Origin: Prostheceraeus crozeri
Lineage: Eukaryota; Platyhelminthes; Polycladida; Euryleptidae
Direction: 5' to 3'
DNA length: 64,000 bases
Assembly (NCBI GenBank): GCA_907163375.1
Contig: CAJQUW010005734.1
Span: 124,001 to 188,000, forward strand
Positions 1 through 10,986 of this stretch are shown piece by piece. The notes below the pieces were generated by a model. The model was not told the DNA's origin, did no database searches, and saw only the letters and a program-made list of their open reading frames with translations. Position 1 is the stretch's first letter. Every line of letters begins with the position of its first letter. Both the position numbers and the translations under genes were made by a program.

Positions 1-1511
1 TGTGGAAATCAATAAATGCCCAAATCGGTTCGAGGAATTCCCGGTCTACTCTTCATACTGCTAATGACGTTTATGACCTCAATGGCAGGTTTCATGCCAC
101 ATTCTCTTCGCCGGATATTCACCATTTTTCTTCCAATGATCAACCTTACTCTTCCAGCTTGAATTTGATTTATGTTACCGAGCATGACATCATTCGTCAT
201 ATTAAGAAATGTAAATCCAATTCTGAAGGACCTGATGGTGTTCCAGGTGTGTTTTTCCGTTCTGTCGCTGATTTTGTTGCTTTTCCTCTCAGCATCCTTC
301 TCACTAGATGTCTGCAGTCCAGGATATTCCCTGACATTTGGAAATGCGGTAATATTCTCCCACTTCTTAAGAAAGGAAGCTCAGACTTTAGGCCAATTTA
401 TATTCTTCCCCTTCTAAGCAAAGTTCTTGAAAGATTATTCAGAGATTTGGTCATTTTGCCATTGTTGTGCGAAAGAATCCATCCTAGACAGTTCGGATTT
501 TTGCCGTATGGTTTTGGTGGCTGTACTAATGCCTTACTTGCCATCCGTCTTTCCATCTTACAGCATGTCACTTCGAATTCTCACTACTCCTTGTTGTCGA
601 TTTCAGAAAAGCTTTCGACAAAATTAGTCATTGTAAACTTTTGGAAAGCCTTCGTGATAACTTTTGCTGTTCTCCCGTCGTCCTTAATTACATCAAAAGC
701 TTCTTGGTCAATCGCAAGCAGCGCGTTGTTTCGAATGAAGTTATTGCGCCATGGCGTTCGATTTCTAGTGGAGTTCCTCAAGGTTCAATTTTAGGACCTT
801 TGCTTTTTTCCTTGTTTATGGACGATTTGCCAGTTCTTGAGGGAACAAAAGTCATTATATACGCCGATGATATTACTTTGATTCATTTTGACGGATGCGA
901 TGCTGATTTTCAGACAAATGTAAATGTCTTTTGCTCTTGGGCTTCTAACAAGAGTCTGTATGTTAACACATAAAACGAAATACATGAATCTGTCTAGAAG
1001 CAGCATTGATTTTCCCGCTCTAAATGTTTGTATTAATGACGAGTTGATTAATGAAGTTGACTCTTTGATGATTTTGGGTGTTCATTTTTCTTCCGATCTG
1101 CGATGGGACAATCAATTTAAGCATCTCTATACCAAATGCTGCCGTGCCATGTCCTTTGTAAAGCGTTTACGTGGTAATGTCAATAATGGAGATGTCATTT
1201 GGAAGGCCTTTGTGAGTCTTGTCTTGTGTCACATTACATTCTGTTGGCCGGTCATCTGCGACTTAAATGCTAATTACTTTAGAAAATTTGAACAACTGTA
1301 TCGTCTTGCGATCCGCTGGGCCAATGTTAGTCGTAAGCCTTCTCTTCGTCTTGTTCTTGATAAATGTTGTATTAAATTGATCAAGAAGATCAGTAGTAAT
1401 GTCAGTTTACACCCACTGTCTGAATTCTTTTCCTTGAGAGAAACATTACACAATGTTCGTCATGCCAGAGTTCTTTTGCCTATGAAGCGATCGTCTGCCC
1501 TGTATTGTTAG
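1..1511 (+). pseudogene. LINE ORF2 (reverse transcriptase) fragment, frameshifted
   Basis: This is the 3' half of a non-LTR retrotransposon ORF2, cut by the window's left edge. The frame is open from base 3 and shows the pre-RT motif EGPDGVPGVFF, then KKGSSDFRPI, LLSKVLERL, VDFRKAF, the motif B block SGVPQGSILGPLLF and the catalytic YADDITL near 860-885. The reading frame shifts twice, once at about 580-596 just before VDFRKAF and once at about 972 after SLYVNT, and then continues through the thumb/C-terminal region to a stop at 1509-1511. It cannot encode one protein, so it is a decayed copy. The motif set fits the jockey/CR1 group of LINEs, but the exact clade is not resolved. The 3' end follows immediately downstream. 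Confidence 0.88.
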
Positions 1512-1620
1512 ATCGTTTGTTAAATTTTCTGTATATTCATGAATGCAAATTGTGCCATCTTGTCATACCACTTTTGTATTTGACAACAATAAAGCACTGT
1601 TACTATTATTATTATCTTCA
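1512..1620 (+). repeat. LINE 3' UTR and (TTA)n tail
   Basis: A short 3' UTR follows the ORF2 stop. It has an AATAAA signal at about 1589 and then a run of TTA/ATT triplets ending near 1617. The LINE ends at 38.5 kb and 45.7 kb carry a similar ATTATTATYATTAT tail, suggesting related elements that prime on a triplet microsatellite tail. Confidence 0.7.
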
Positions 1621-2180
1621 TGGTCTGACTCATAAAGGGTGGATGTACAGGATTGCTTTGGAACTAAGCATTTTAATGTAGCCAGCCTTTTCTGATCGCA
1701 TTTGTGCATTGCCTATAAAGATCTATAATTTAGCAAACTATCACACTGAATCGTGTAGAAATTGTGCCCAAATAGAAACACAGGAAAATAACGGCTGAAA
1801 TTCGTTTTAGACAATACATAGTGAAAATAGTGTACATATAAACTTATAAAATAACTGAATTTGCTTTTTGGACATAACACTTTGAAAAAACAAAGTTTAG
1901 AACAAAGTTTGGCCCTTAGAAACCTGATGTGGGAGTCCAGTGAACTCCGGAGCCATATTTTTCTATTATATATTCCACTTTTTTGATTGGTGACATATCA
2001 GTCGCTTCTGACTGTGTAAAATCATCAGTTTTCACGATCATTCTGCATTATTATCTGTTCCTTTTTTCATGATATATCAGTAAAACACAGACAGATTGAA
2101 TCATTTAGTTATGGGGTCGTCCTTAAAGAAACAGTTAGACAACCTTAAAGGAGTCAGCTACGAAGTTGCAGTCGATCATG
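1621..2180. other. Unannotated AT-rich spacer
   Basis: No open frame with recognisable domains and no clear repeat was seen between the LINE tail and the hAT-type element. The last bases (2181-2188) are the left target duplication of that element. Confidence 0.5.
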
Positions 2181-2188
2181 GAGAATGG

Positions 2189-3227
2189 CAAAGGTGGACA
2201 AAACCTAATTTTCCAGATCAGCGTCGTCATCCGCATCCACAAAATCCAAAATCATCCGCATTTGCGCTGTATCCGCACCGAATCCACTGTAGTAAACATC
2301 TTCGAAGTTGTTCTGTGACTCGTTCATATTCAGATTAACTTAATAGGGCCATTTGGAATTTTGTGGAATTTACAGCTATATGCTATACGTCCAATAAACA
2401 AACAAAGAAGACTATTCAACGCTATGAATAGCAAGCTTAGATTAGGCTACATGCCTATTACATGTACAGTAATAATGCAACCCACTATCTTTTGGGATCG
2501 GTTTTCTGCACATGAATTACTTTCATTACAGGCAGTGGTATAGAAAAAACCTAAACATTCTGAATCATTAAAGCACAGAAACCACGGCTATCGAACTTAG
2601 ATGTCTCACCTCTAAATGTTGACAGGTTTGTTCACGTGGACAGAACCTCGTATATACACCCACACCCACAGGAACTGTCCTGAGCAACCTGAATTTCTAC
2701 CTCTCTACTTATCATGACGATTGCTCATAAAATAACATGATGGTTGCACAGTTATTCTCACCTAATTTAACTAGAATACGTAAACTTGGAAGCCTAAATT
2801 TCATTTATTATTTTATTCAGCTTTTATATCATTTTTAGTGGGCATATTCAAAAGTATTCAGAAATCCTACAAACCATGCATGTTATAATTGTAGACTAGT
2901 GCACCTGAAGCCTCCTGCACATCGAAGCCTTATCAGCTTAGTTTCAGACCTATCTTTACGCCGAAATGACAGCAGTGAAATGCAATCTGTATCTATCTTA
3001 GTGGATATATGATTAGAACTTCAAAGTCATTCGTGTCACAGTACAGCCTACCTGCTTGTAATGTATATAGGGCCTATGCACTGCAGGTGTTGTGATTATA
3101 TTGAAATTGATTAAAACTCAGTCTAACTCGAACCTGCTGGTACAGTCTACAATTCGCAACTTTCAAAATCTTCGATCCACATCCGATCCGCATCCGCATC
3201 TACGCGGATGCAGATTGTCCACCTTTG
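2189..3227. mobile_element. Non-autonomous hAT-type transposon
   Basis: The element starts CAAAGGTGGACAA and ends with the inverted form TTGTCCACCTTTG. Inside both ends lie repeated ATCCGCATCC / GCGGATG words. The 8 bases on the left (gagaatgg, 2181-2188) and right (gagaaggg, 3228-3235) match at 7 of 8 positions, the size expected of a hAT target duplication. No transposase-like frame remains in the 1.04 kb. The hAT assignment rests on the 8-bp TSD and the CA...TG ends. Confidence 0.75.
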
Positions 3228-3235
3228 GAGAAGGG

Positions 3236-3837
3236 ATTTATCTGTCTTGATTATCATCTCGACTTCTTGGAGATATGCATGAATTCTTAAGATCTCAGAA
3301 CAGATTCAAAGATAAATAAAGTGTTGTTTATTAACATATTGACTTGATTCATGTGTCTTATTGTCTAAATTTAGCTTCGCAATCTAATATAGATTCCTTA
3401 AGTTATAATCACTCCTTTGTTACATCCTTTTATCAGATAGAAACACATCACTTTGTCACCGCGTGTATATGCTATGACGAGAGAGGGCGAAACATGTCGC
3501 AAATAAAAGGAAATATAAAATTACTGGCCTATGTTTTTCTTTATGAATATACCACTGCGAAAATGATCATCTACTACCATTATTCATGCTCAAATAATGA
3601 AATTGAAGTTATGGAGCAACTGTCGTATGTTTTCCAAGACGGCTTTAACTTCCCTACGCTGTGCATTTTGCGCTCCATGGATGATCCACAAGATAAGGTT
3701 ACATCTTCAGGAAACGATGAAAGAAATGGAAAAATCAGGAAGAAAATATGAAGGGTGTCGAGAGACAATTCTGAAGGGGCTCTAAGGGAAGGGAGTACCA
3801 AAGCATTAAAATGAAAAGCAATCTGATGCGTAACTGC
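3236..3837. other. Unclassified segment with a 136-codon open frame
   Basis: A plus-strand frame runs from about 3344 to 3751, but its protein shows no domain that I recognise, and part of it overlaps the hammerhead-like motif at 3467-3500. It is more likely non-coding TE sequence than a gene. Confidence 0.3.
3467..3500 (+). ncRNA. Degenerate hammerhead-ribozyme-like motif
   Basis: The sequence contains ATGACGA, which matches six of seven positions of the hammerhead core CUGANGA. GGCGAAACATGTC follows. GAAAC-AT-GTC has the form of the minimal helix III (A-U and C-G pairs with a two-base loop) ending at a GUC cleavage triplet. TGC before the core can pair with GCA after it as a short helix I. 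Helix II (GAGAGGGC) pairs poorly, so activity is doubtful. Such motifs are known in terminal repeats of Penelope-like elements. This copy may be an orphan end. Confidence 0.4.
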
Positions 3838-4029
3838 TTAGCGACCATCAATAGTATTAAATATCACAAAACCTGAGACCTGTACTTTATCTACTACAAC
3901 ACGGACATGCGGTTCATACCTATCAACGGCGGGAGCGATGCCTCGAAATTCATCTAAATCTTGAAGTACTTGTTCGTAGAATCTGAAAGTTGAGCCTAAT
4001 ACGTGAGTTTGGACTTTAAGATGAACTTT
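3838..4029 (-). other. Possible exon or degenerate coding segment
   Basis: Reading the minus strand, about 63 codons stay open up to a TAA at 3838-3840, with a composition that looks coding-like (for example DLDEFRGIAPAVDRYEPHV). A TTTTTAG that could be a splice acceptor lies just upstream, and AAAGTACAG|GT could be a donor. There is no ATG and I do not recognise the product. It lies downstream of the lectin-like exon on the same strand, but the sequence does not look like the second half of a C-type lectin fold. Confidence 0.25.
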
Positions 4030-4363
4030 CTACTAAAAATCATTCAAATAGCTCATGAAAGGATGTTTGAAATTTATCGATCCGCATTAATCTGACTGAT
4101 TGGTAGTGATTGCGCAAAGTAGTGCTTATGTGCTGTATAAAAGTCAATTCTACTCAAAAACGAATTTGAAATTCATAAATTTATCAATTATCTGATTATA
4201 CTTGTGTGCTACAGTCAGGTGATTTATTGATCAATTTCTTTCTGAGTGATTGATTAACATTTAAAGCGCTGCTGAGAATAACCAAGCATTAAGTTCTTCA
4301 TTTATCTATTATGTGATAAAACGAGCATAAAAACATGTTGCGACAATCGTACCTTACCAATGT

Positions 4364-4382
4364 TGATATATATATATATATC
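4364..4382. repeat. Short (TA)n microsatellite
   Basis: About nine TA units lie just beyond the donor site of the lectin-like exon, inside its putative intron. Confidence 0.8.
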
Positions 4383-4396
4383 AAAATCATGCTTAC

Positions 4397-4874
4397 TCAT
4401 GTAATTCTCTCCAATTAAAGCGAGAACATAGGCTACCTTCTCTGTTGTATCGGTTACTGATAGCCGTCCATAGCGTAATTGACAAGTATACAGGGAATCC
4501 CACCAATTCATTTTCTGTGGAATAAGTATAAATCGAGATCCAGAAACTGTTAAAGGACATGCTCCGTTCATAAGTCGCATATGAATTTGACTTGTGTCAT
4601 TTGTGGGTGCAGAACTTCCTGATGGGAGCCATATCACACAAGTAAATGATAGAGAATCATACTGAATCCGACAACAGTTATGCTCAGAGCATTTTCCTAT
4701 ACACTGAAATTTGGAAAATGTCTCAAGATATGTTATGTTGATGGGAGCACTTGTCTGAGTAGCACTGCATCTATCGCATGAAGCACAAATGTAAGAATGA
4801 GCCAATCCACTTGCTTGAGAGCATGTATATAACTGACTAAGTAAAATGATGACTGATCGCATCACAAATGCCAT
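4397..4874 (-). CDS. Secreted PAN/apple-like plus C-type-lectin-like protein, first exon
   Basis: This reads as the first coding exon of a secreted protein. ATG at 4872-4874 begins MAFVMRSVIILLSQLYTCSQASG, a good signal peptide. A cysteine-rich segment follows (CASCDRC, then FQCIGKCSEHNCCRIQYD and FTCVIW), with the C-x3-C...C pattern and the 'C-x-x-x-C...C..I.YD....C' layout of PAN/apple modules. From about residue 107 CPLTVSGSRFILIP...WWDSLYTCQLRYGRLSV matches the start of a C-type lectin fold (first Cys, aromatic cluster, helix with Cys, G-x-L). The exon ends ATGA|GTAAGC, a phase-1 donor at 4396-4395. A longer open frame reaches 5003 but has no ATG. The rest of the lectin fold must lie in exons further left, which I could not identify. 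The role is probably extracellular recognition or adhesion. Confidence 0.6.
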
Positions 4875-5350
4875 GTCGATGACAAGAAGATTTGAATTTA
4901 GATTCAATAATGAGCATTGCAGAAAGATTGTTGATCCCCTATTGGACAAGGCTATACTCTGAATGAGCAGAAATGATTGCTCATTATTTATGTCCTCTAT
5001 CAATGATGTGCATTTGAATCGACAAATGGAATTACCTAATCAACGCATACAGATATCCCAACGGTCGCGGCAAGGCTAACTAAACAAGCTTACACAAACT
5101 CTGGTATAATTACGACTTATTCTATTATGACGAGGCAAAACGTCTGAGTTTGTTGAATTATAATATTGTTATGAAAACAAGCTCTTGAAGTAGGCTACAG
5201 CTACAATTCAAATTGTGAACTATGACATAGAACGTTAGAATAACATTGTGACATAGATTATGCATAAGTCGATTCTGGTGATGATATCTGCTGCTACACC
5301 ATTTTCATCCCATTTTTTAGGAATTTGTTTTCTGAATTCATCACGATTTT
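4875..5350. other. Presumed upstream region of the lectin-like gene
   Basis: On the minus strand this should hold the 5' UTR and promoter of the gene beginning at 4874. No convincing TATA box or upstream exon could be fixed. Confidence 0.3.
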
Positions 5351-5469
5351 TTTCTCTTCCGATTTCTTCTGCTATTTTGGATATCATAAAGAAAATCGTT
5401 TCACGAAACTGATTTAATTTTGTAAGCTGTTCTTTATGATATCCAAAATTGCAAAAATCGGAAGAGAAA
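5351..5469. repeat. 119-nt inverted repeat (hairpin)
   Basis: Arms 5351-5392 and 5430-5469 are near-complementary: TCTCTTCCGATTT and TTTTGGATATCATAAAGAA on the left return on the right as TTCTTTATGATATCCAAAA and AAATCGGAAGAGA. The loop is about 37 nt. It could be a tiny MITE or a structured RNA. No target duplication is apparent. Confidence 0.75.
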
Positions 5470-7505
5470 CAAATTGTAATCGATATTTATCCCTCGTGAC
5501 CATCCGAAGCTTAACGTCAACTTTTGCGGTAGATCCATAGCGGAAGACAACGTTTTCGTTTGGGTCTGGAAGCTTATTATTTTCATTGATCCATAACGAT
5601 ATGACTAGGTACTTAGCGGACGCAAGGAGATTCTCATTTCACGTATTTAATTCTCCAATTTCTTGCCCTTTGAATTAATGTCTATGTATGTGTTCTATCT
5701 TTTCTCTGTGTCTCTGATATCTTTATTTACTCGTATATTTGATTGCTTCTCTTCAATTTCTAAATTACTTTTTTGATCACTCATTCTATTTCGAGTTCAG
5801 GGTTATTTTTCTTCATTATGATGTGTCGGGACTTCATTTTGTTGTTGTTTTTATACTCTCTGATGACATCATACTTATATCATTGTAATCTATGTGAAGC
5901 ATTTAACTTGTGGCTTTACTGTATGCATATAAAGTATATCACTGATTTGTTGGCCACACCTCATTTCGCAGAAGTCGCAATTTTTCTTTTGTTGCTGATT
6001 CTCATTTCGCTGAAAATTTGTGTCTTCCCAATTCGCAGAAATTTTAATTTGTCAGTAGATTAAAATTAGGTCATTTTGAGTGAATATTCAACATCATTGC
6101 TTGTCAAAAGCCAAAGAATTTCTTCCTAGCAGATAACCTAGCGAAATAAGGCATCAGCAATTGCCAATGGTGACAATAGACAGCAAGTTAACAATGACTT
6201 GTTCAATACTTTAGCAAAGAGTTTCTCAACTGAAGACTAATGTCGGTTACTCAAGAAAATTACTTTAAACTATTATCACATCTAGTTAAGAAATTGGGAC
6301 CTTACGTAACAATAGAGCCAAACTGATAAGTTTGGGGAAGAAGAATATGGCATGACATAGCATGGCTTGTCAAACTCAAAACCTAGGTAGCCTACTTGAA
6401 AGAAAGTATCTAAACTATTACCATCACGGTAACTCATCACTTGAAATATTCTGCATTTGTCCAATTCGTTAGTCGAAATTGCTTCTGTGACTCATGTTAT
6501 AAAAGGAAATGAGTCGCTATTTTAATTCCCTGATGAAAGTTGACTAGAAACGAATATTGAATTCATAATGTGCGAATAATTACCTATATCGCCTTCACAT
6601 GACAGGTGATGTATTCGAAATTGCGCTTAAGTTTCAGTGATGAATAATGCTCTTGAAAGAATGTCTCCATCACCGCATTATTATGAGTCTGATTCCGTGA
6701 AAATTTCTGTGAGGAGTGGGAAAGAAACTGCAGAAAAAAAGTCGACGCCTTTTTTTCTTTGTTAACAAAAAGATTCGAGATACGATCATTGCCGATGGTG
6801 ACAATGATCCAAATAGTGTATAGAAAGCGAATTTACAACATGTCAATCGTTAGATAAATAGGAATGAATTATATGTATTTTTTTCCAATTGAAAATCAAG
6901 AGTAACACATAAAAATATATATAAACAACATATATAGATTCAGTAAGGAATGGCGCATGTAAGATTAGTGAAGTTATTCATAACCAAAATACATGTAGAC
7001 ACAATCACAAAGCAGTTCTGCCGTAGGCTGGTTCTGCTGTAAGGGACTGTCCATAGAGTGGGGATATACAATATACTAATATACTACTCTATGGGACTGT
7101 CAGTCTTCCATTTCTTAGGTGAGGCACGATTGAATATAATGGATGACTTGTCAATAGGCACTTTTCAAAGAAGGACTTGAAATTTGATAGATATCCTTGA
7201 TGGAAATTTGTAGCATTGTTGTTTAAGAATGCCAAATAAGCAAGAACAGTGCATAACAACACCTCGCACAACGCTATTAAATACAAGCCACAGTTCATTA
7301 CGGTTCAGTAGAACTTCGAACATTTTTATCATGTGCTAGCGCCTTGAACAAATTTTGAACACATAACGAAAGTGAATACTCCAACTCAAACTGTGACACC
7401 ATGTTGCACCTAAAATCTTCATTTCTGTGACCATTGAGAAAGGAAATGGGGAATACACGTTGAAGCACTTCTTGCTAATGCGTATTCAGTTTTCTTCTCA
7501 TTCAG
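5470..7505. other. Long AT-rich spacer without a recognised gene
   Basis: Open frames here (for example 5773-6063 and 7089-7298) are leucine/phenylalanine-rich and give no recognisable domain. Around 6500-6560 there is a TATAAAAGG followed by CTGATGA...GAAAC, reminiscent of Penelope-type leader sequence but without a workable fold. A short hairpin (CATAGAGT...ACTCTATG) lies at about 7050-7094. Confidence 0.45.
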
Positions 7506-7508
7506 TAT

Positions 7509-8230
7509 TAGTCCGGCTGCCAGAACGAGTTTCTGCAGGGAACGAGGCCGAAAGTAAGACCTTCACAAAATGTTGTACACCCTATGCCTACTGCGAATCG
7601 GCACGTCTGCCGAGTTCTATTGAGTTCCTCTTCTTGTCAGACGAGATCAAAGAAAAACACATGTAAATCCAATGGGACGCAGATTGCAGTTTTTGGCTAA
7701 AATGAAATTTTGTATGTTTTCTCTGATTAAACGAAAAATACTAAGCCCGGAGTCACAATTTTTGGCATGGAATGTCTTCAGGTCATTTCCTTTTATGTCC
7801 ATGCACCCCTGTCTATAAAGCTAGACATATTTAGATTTGGCGAGCCTCTTAATGTCGGCAAACACAAACATTTTGAGCAACTTGATGCACATTCAACCAC
7901 ATTCTCATACACATTGCCGATCAGAAGTATGACAAAAGCACATACACATCACAGGAAATGACCTGAAGACATTCCATACCAAAAATTATGACTCTGGGCT
8001 TAGTACTTCCGTTCAGAGAAAACATACAAAATTTCATTTAAGCCAAAAACTGCAATCTGCGTCCAATTGGATTTACATGCGTTTTTCTTTGATCCTGTTT
8101 GACAAGAAGAGGAACTCACTAGAACTCGGCAGACGTGTCGATTGGTAGTGGGCATAGGGTGTACATCATTCTGTGAAAGTCTCACTTTCGGCCTCGTTCC
8201 CTGCAGAAACTCGTTCTGGCAGCCGGACTA
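7509..8230. mobile_element. Foldback (long-inverted-repeat) element
   Basis: Two arms of about 290 bp, 7509-7799 and 7944-8230, are inverted copies of each other with scattered mismatches and small indels, around a 144-bp loop. Both ends read TAGTCCGGCTGCCAGAACGA inward, and further in share TGCAGGGAACGAGGCCGAAAGT. The flanks carry a matching TAT on each side (7506-7508 and 8231-8233), a possible 3-bp target duplication. No transposase frame is present. Short open frames inside are mirror images in the two arms, as expected of a hairpin and not of genes. Confidence 0.85.
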
Positions 8231-8380
8231 TATTAGATTATTTGAAGAAGACCACATCTTTGTTAGGAAATTGTGACATCAAAATTTTAATCGAACTTTG
8301 AAACTTTTTGTCACCTTCAAACTTTGAAATCGGACAAATCTCATTATTGTCATCAGCATACATAGAAACATAAGTTTTGG

Positions 8381-8591
8381 ATGGAGGAAAGAGCGATGCT
8401 CTTCTTTCAATTTACACAGAATAGAATAGAAGGCTTTTATTCTTTCATCAAAGTCTCAATAATGGTAATCGTGATACAGGTAACTGTCATGAAGCTATTA
8501 CACAAACGAATTTTACAAGCAATAGCTCATAATTTTTACGCCATAGAATTGATTATCTATATACCAATATCTTAAAATTAAGTGGAAAACA
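8381..8591. other. Spacer with no recognised gene
   Basis: A 64-codon plus-strand frame (8381-8575) is present but has no domain and runs into AT-rich sequence. Confidence 0.3.
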
Positions 8592-9004
8592 TTAAAAGCC
8601 ATTATTCACAAATTTGACTATAGACACAATGAATGAGCGTGAACGCATTGAATTTTTGTTTTCGGGAATGGAGAATTTGTTTGTGAATTTGAGTTTTCGG
8701 GGTAACATTTGATGTAAAGGATAATCCACACGATACACACGAGTGGGATAATGTGAGGCACCACTGCGAACCTTACCAAGGATGAAAATGTCATCTGCAT
8801 ATTTCACCACCAGAGCGTCTGTGGTATTCGAAGTTGGCATGCCAGTGCAAAAATATCCAAAAACCAGGGGACCAATACACGAACCTTGAGTTATCCCACT
8901 TTTGATGCGAAAGCTGGTCTTTCCACTTGACGCGTTGAAAACATGTGCATGTTTCTTGCAAACTAGCTTCTTTGGCTTCCCTACAACCTTCTTCAAGAGA
9001 TCCG
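8592..9004 (-). pseudogene. LINE reverse transcriptase shard
   Basis: A minus-strand frame contains SGITQGSCIGPLVF (RT motif B) and VVKYADDIFILG (catalytic motif C, intact YADD), with the expected spacing of about 30 residues. Upstream KKLVCKKHAHVF fits the segment before motif B. Downstream the RT similarity fades, and a second frame carries part of the continuation, so a frameshift is likely. Neither the endonuclease nor the tail is present. This is an isolated, old fragment of a non-LTR element. Confidence 0.75.
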
Positions 9005-10640
9005 GTACATCCTTGTGAAATATGAGTTCTTAATGCCCATTAGTGTCTTCAAAAGTAGATGATGAAACTTCTCTGAAGACCTCGACATCGTCTACGTCTC
9101 TTTGATGTACGAAACGTGCATGTGCATGTAAGTCCAACCGATGATGCAAATTCACGCCGGAATTCTGACGAACTAGATAGGACATTGACACAACAATAAA
9201 CGTACAGTCAGCAAATTTATATCGTAAAAAGTCGAGCGGTGTGAATAATATTTTCTTTCGATGAATTTATTACTTAGAATAATTGAGTGAAATGTATAGA
9301 CTGCACTCTTCGCTTGTCAGGTCCGCCTGCAATCTGACCACAGAGGTTCGTGGACTCGCTGATACGAGCTACTTCTGCAACACGCGCTCTTGGTCAATCA
9401 TACAAGCAAAAGAGGGACGAATATCTATGTCAATCTGTATATCGCTTGCTACCAGTGCTTAGAATAATAGAAATATATGACAACAAAATCTCCAGAATGG
9501 AAATGTAGCTCTGTGCTATTCACAATAACGGCACAAAAATCGCACGCATTTTCACATGGACACTTGCTAATCACTTCATGATTGGGTCAGAGTCAGTCAC
9601 ATGTGTAATTCTAAGCCTTTTGATTGGTCATTCATACCCCAACTTAGTTCCCCTGGCTGTGCCGCGACCTTGAATCAATTTCCATACTAGTCAACTTCAG
9701 ATAAACAATCTATTTCTATGATTACAATGGCTGGGTTATGATTATGCCCACCCTACACTAACCTACACGCAAATGAGTCAATCTATCTCTGTGAGGAGAA
9801 TAATAGCAACAATACTAATTGTCGGAGGATAATATAATTCATGGTAATTGGATAAATGATGTTGTCTCGATCTCTGTTCAAGATCGAACACATTCGAAGG
9901 TCACACGTATTGGTAACCACTTGCCGTACATTCTGCCAAGAACTGCCGATGAGGTTGGAGGGATGATTGATAACAAGGTAATTTTTTGATTTTTTCTTCT
10001 AAAATCTGAAGATTCAGTCTACAGAAGACTACATTTTATGCAGCATATCATATCACCAATGATCATCTGTTAGCCTCACATTCCTCAGCAAAATCCTTCA
10101 ACACTTCAATTTCTTCTGAAATTTTGAAATGTTGACAGGAAAAATATGGATTGGATCTTGAAATGAAAACAAACCTCAGTAATTTTAATCTGGTTTATTG
10201 GGAAGTTAATTGGATAAGTTGGAAAAGTTTCTTAAGTACAAGAGTTTATTTTGTATTGCGCAAGCATCATCCATGACACTTAATTTTCCAGAAAGCCATT
10301 TATATTATCACGAAAATTTGATTTTGATTTCCATCCACTACAAAAATTGATTAAATAAAAGTAATAAAATCAAAAATCAAGCAATATTGATAGTATATCA
10401 TTTTTGAAATTTGATCCTTTGTTGCACAGTTATAATTCAAATTTTTTCAAGCAATGTAGATGTTTGTTGCTTAGCCGATTCATACATCGAGCAATGAGCA
10501 CTTCTTCGTAAACAATCTCATTCACTTTTATTTATTTAGATAAGAAATGACATGTAGATCTGTGCTTGCATGATCAGCGTCCTAATATATAAATGACAGC
10601 TTATAAAACTTCCAAAACTTTGGTGTAAAGCAAAGTTATT
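9005..10640. other. Spacer without a supported gene
   Basis: Mostly stop-rich AT sequence. One exon-like open stretch at about 9844-9976 (plus strand, coding-looking residues such as VSISVQDRTHSKVTRIG, followed by AAG|GTAATT) has no ATG and no identified partner exons. I do not call it a gene. Confidence 0.35.
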
Positions 10641-10654
10641 CATGTCACATGGTC

Positions 10655-10662
10655 TATTTAAA
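10655..10662 (+). promoter_or_regulatory. Possible TATA-like box (TATTTAAA)
   Basis: TATTTAAA lies about 105 bases upstream of the ATG of the small secreted-type frame at 10762. It could be a core promoter if that frame is real. In AT-rich DNA such a match is also expected by chance. Confidence 0.2.
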
Positions 10663-10761
10663 TCCGCTTGTTGTTCACAAATTTTGTTTGATGGAGCATT
10701 TTGAAAAGAGCAGCGTCATATCAATGCAAGTCCACTATCGCTATGCGTTCCACACTGATAA

Positions 10762-10986
10762 ATGGAGGCCGTCAGCATCATAACATTCACGGTGTTGGCA
10801 GTAAGCAGTGCAAATTTCGATGGGTTGATTCGTCAGGACATGTATTACGTATATCGTGGGATTCAGTTGGGCACACATTGTGCTGTCTGGCAGCATGTGT
10901 ACAGGTTTCTCCTGTGCTTTTTCAAAAAGGTTATTCCAGAAATTTCCAGGTCACTTTTGAGGAAATTACACGACAAATACAATTGA
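10762..10986 (+). CDS. Possible small secreted protein or first exon
   Basis: An ATG-started frame of 74 codons begins MEAVSIITFTVLAVSSANFDG, which has the hydrophobic core and small residues of a signal peptide. GCA|GTAAGC occurs right after the hydrophobic core and would be an excellent splice donor, so only MEAVSIITFTVLA might be coding, as exon 1 of a longer gene. If unspliced, the remainder has two cysteines and a basic C-terminus and matches no family that I recognise. Low confidence either way. Confidence 0.25.
   Translation: MEAVSIITFTVLAVSSANFDGLIRQDMYYVYRGIQLGTHCAVWQHVYRFLLCFFKKVIPEISRSLLRKLHDKYN

Noticed and set aside
6500..6560. CTGATGA...GAAAC as a complete hammerhead ribozyme
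   Set aside because: The two core words are perfect, but helix I cannot pair across them and helix II is only three pairs. At best it is leader-like sequence of an old Penelope-type element.
7427..8185. Separate small genes on both strands in this interval
   Set aside because: They are mirror-image frames in the two arms of the foldback element.
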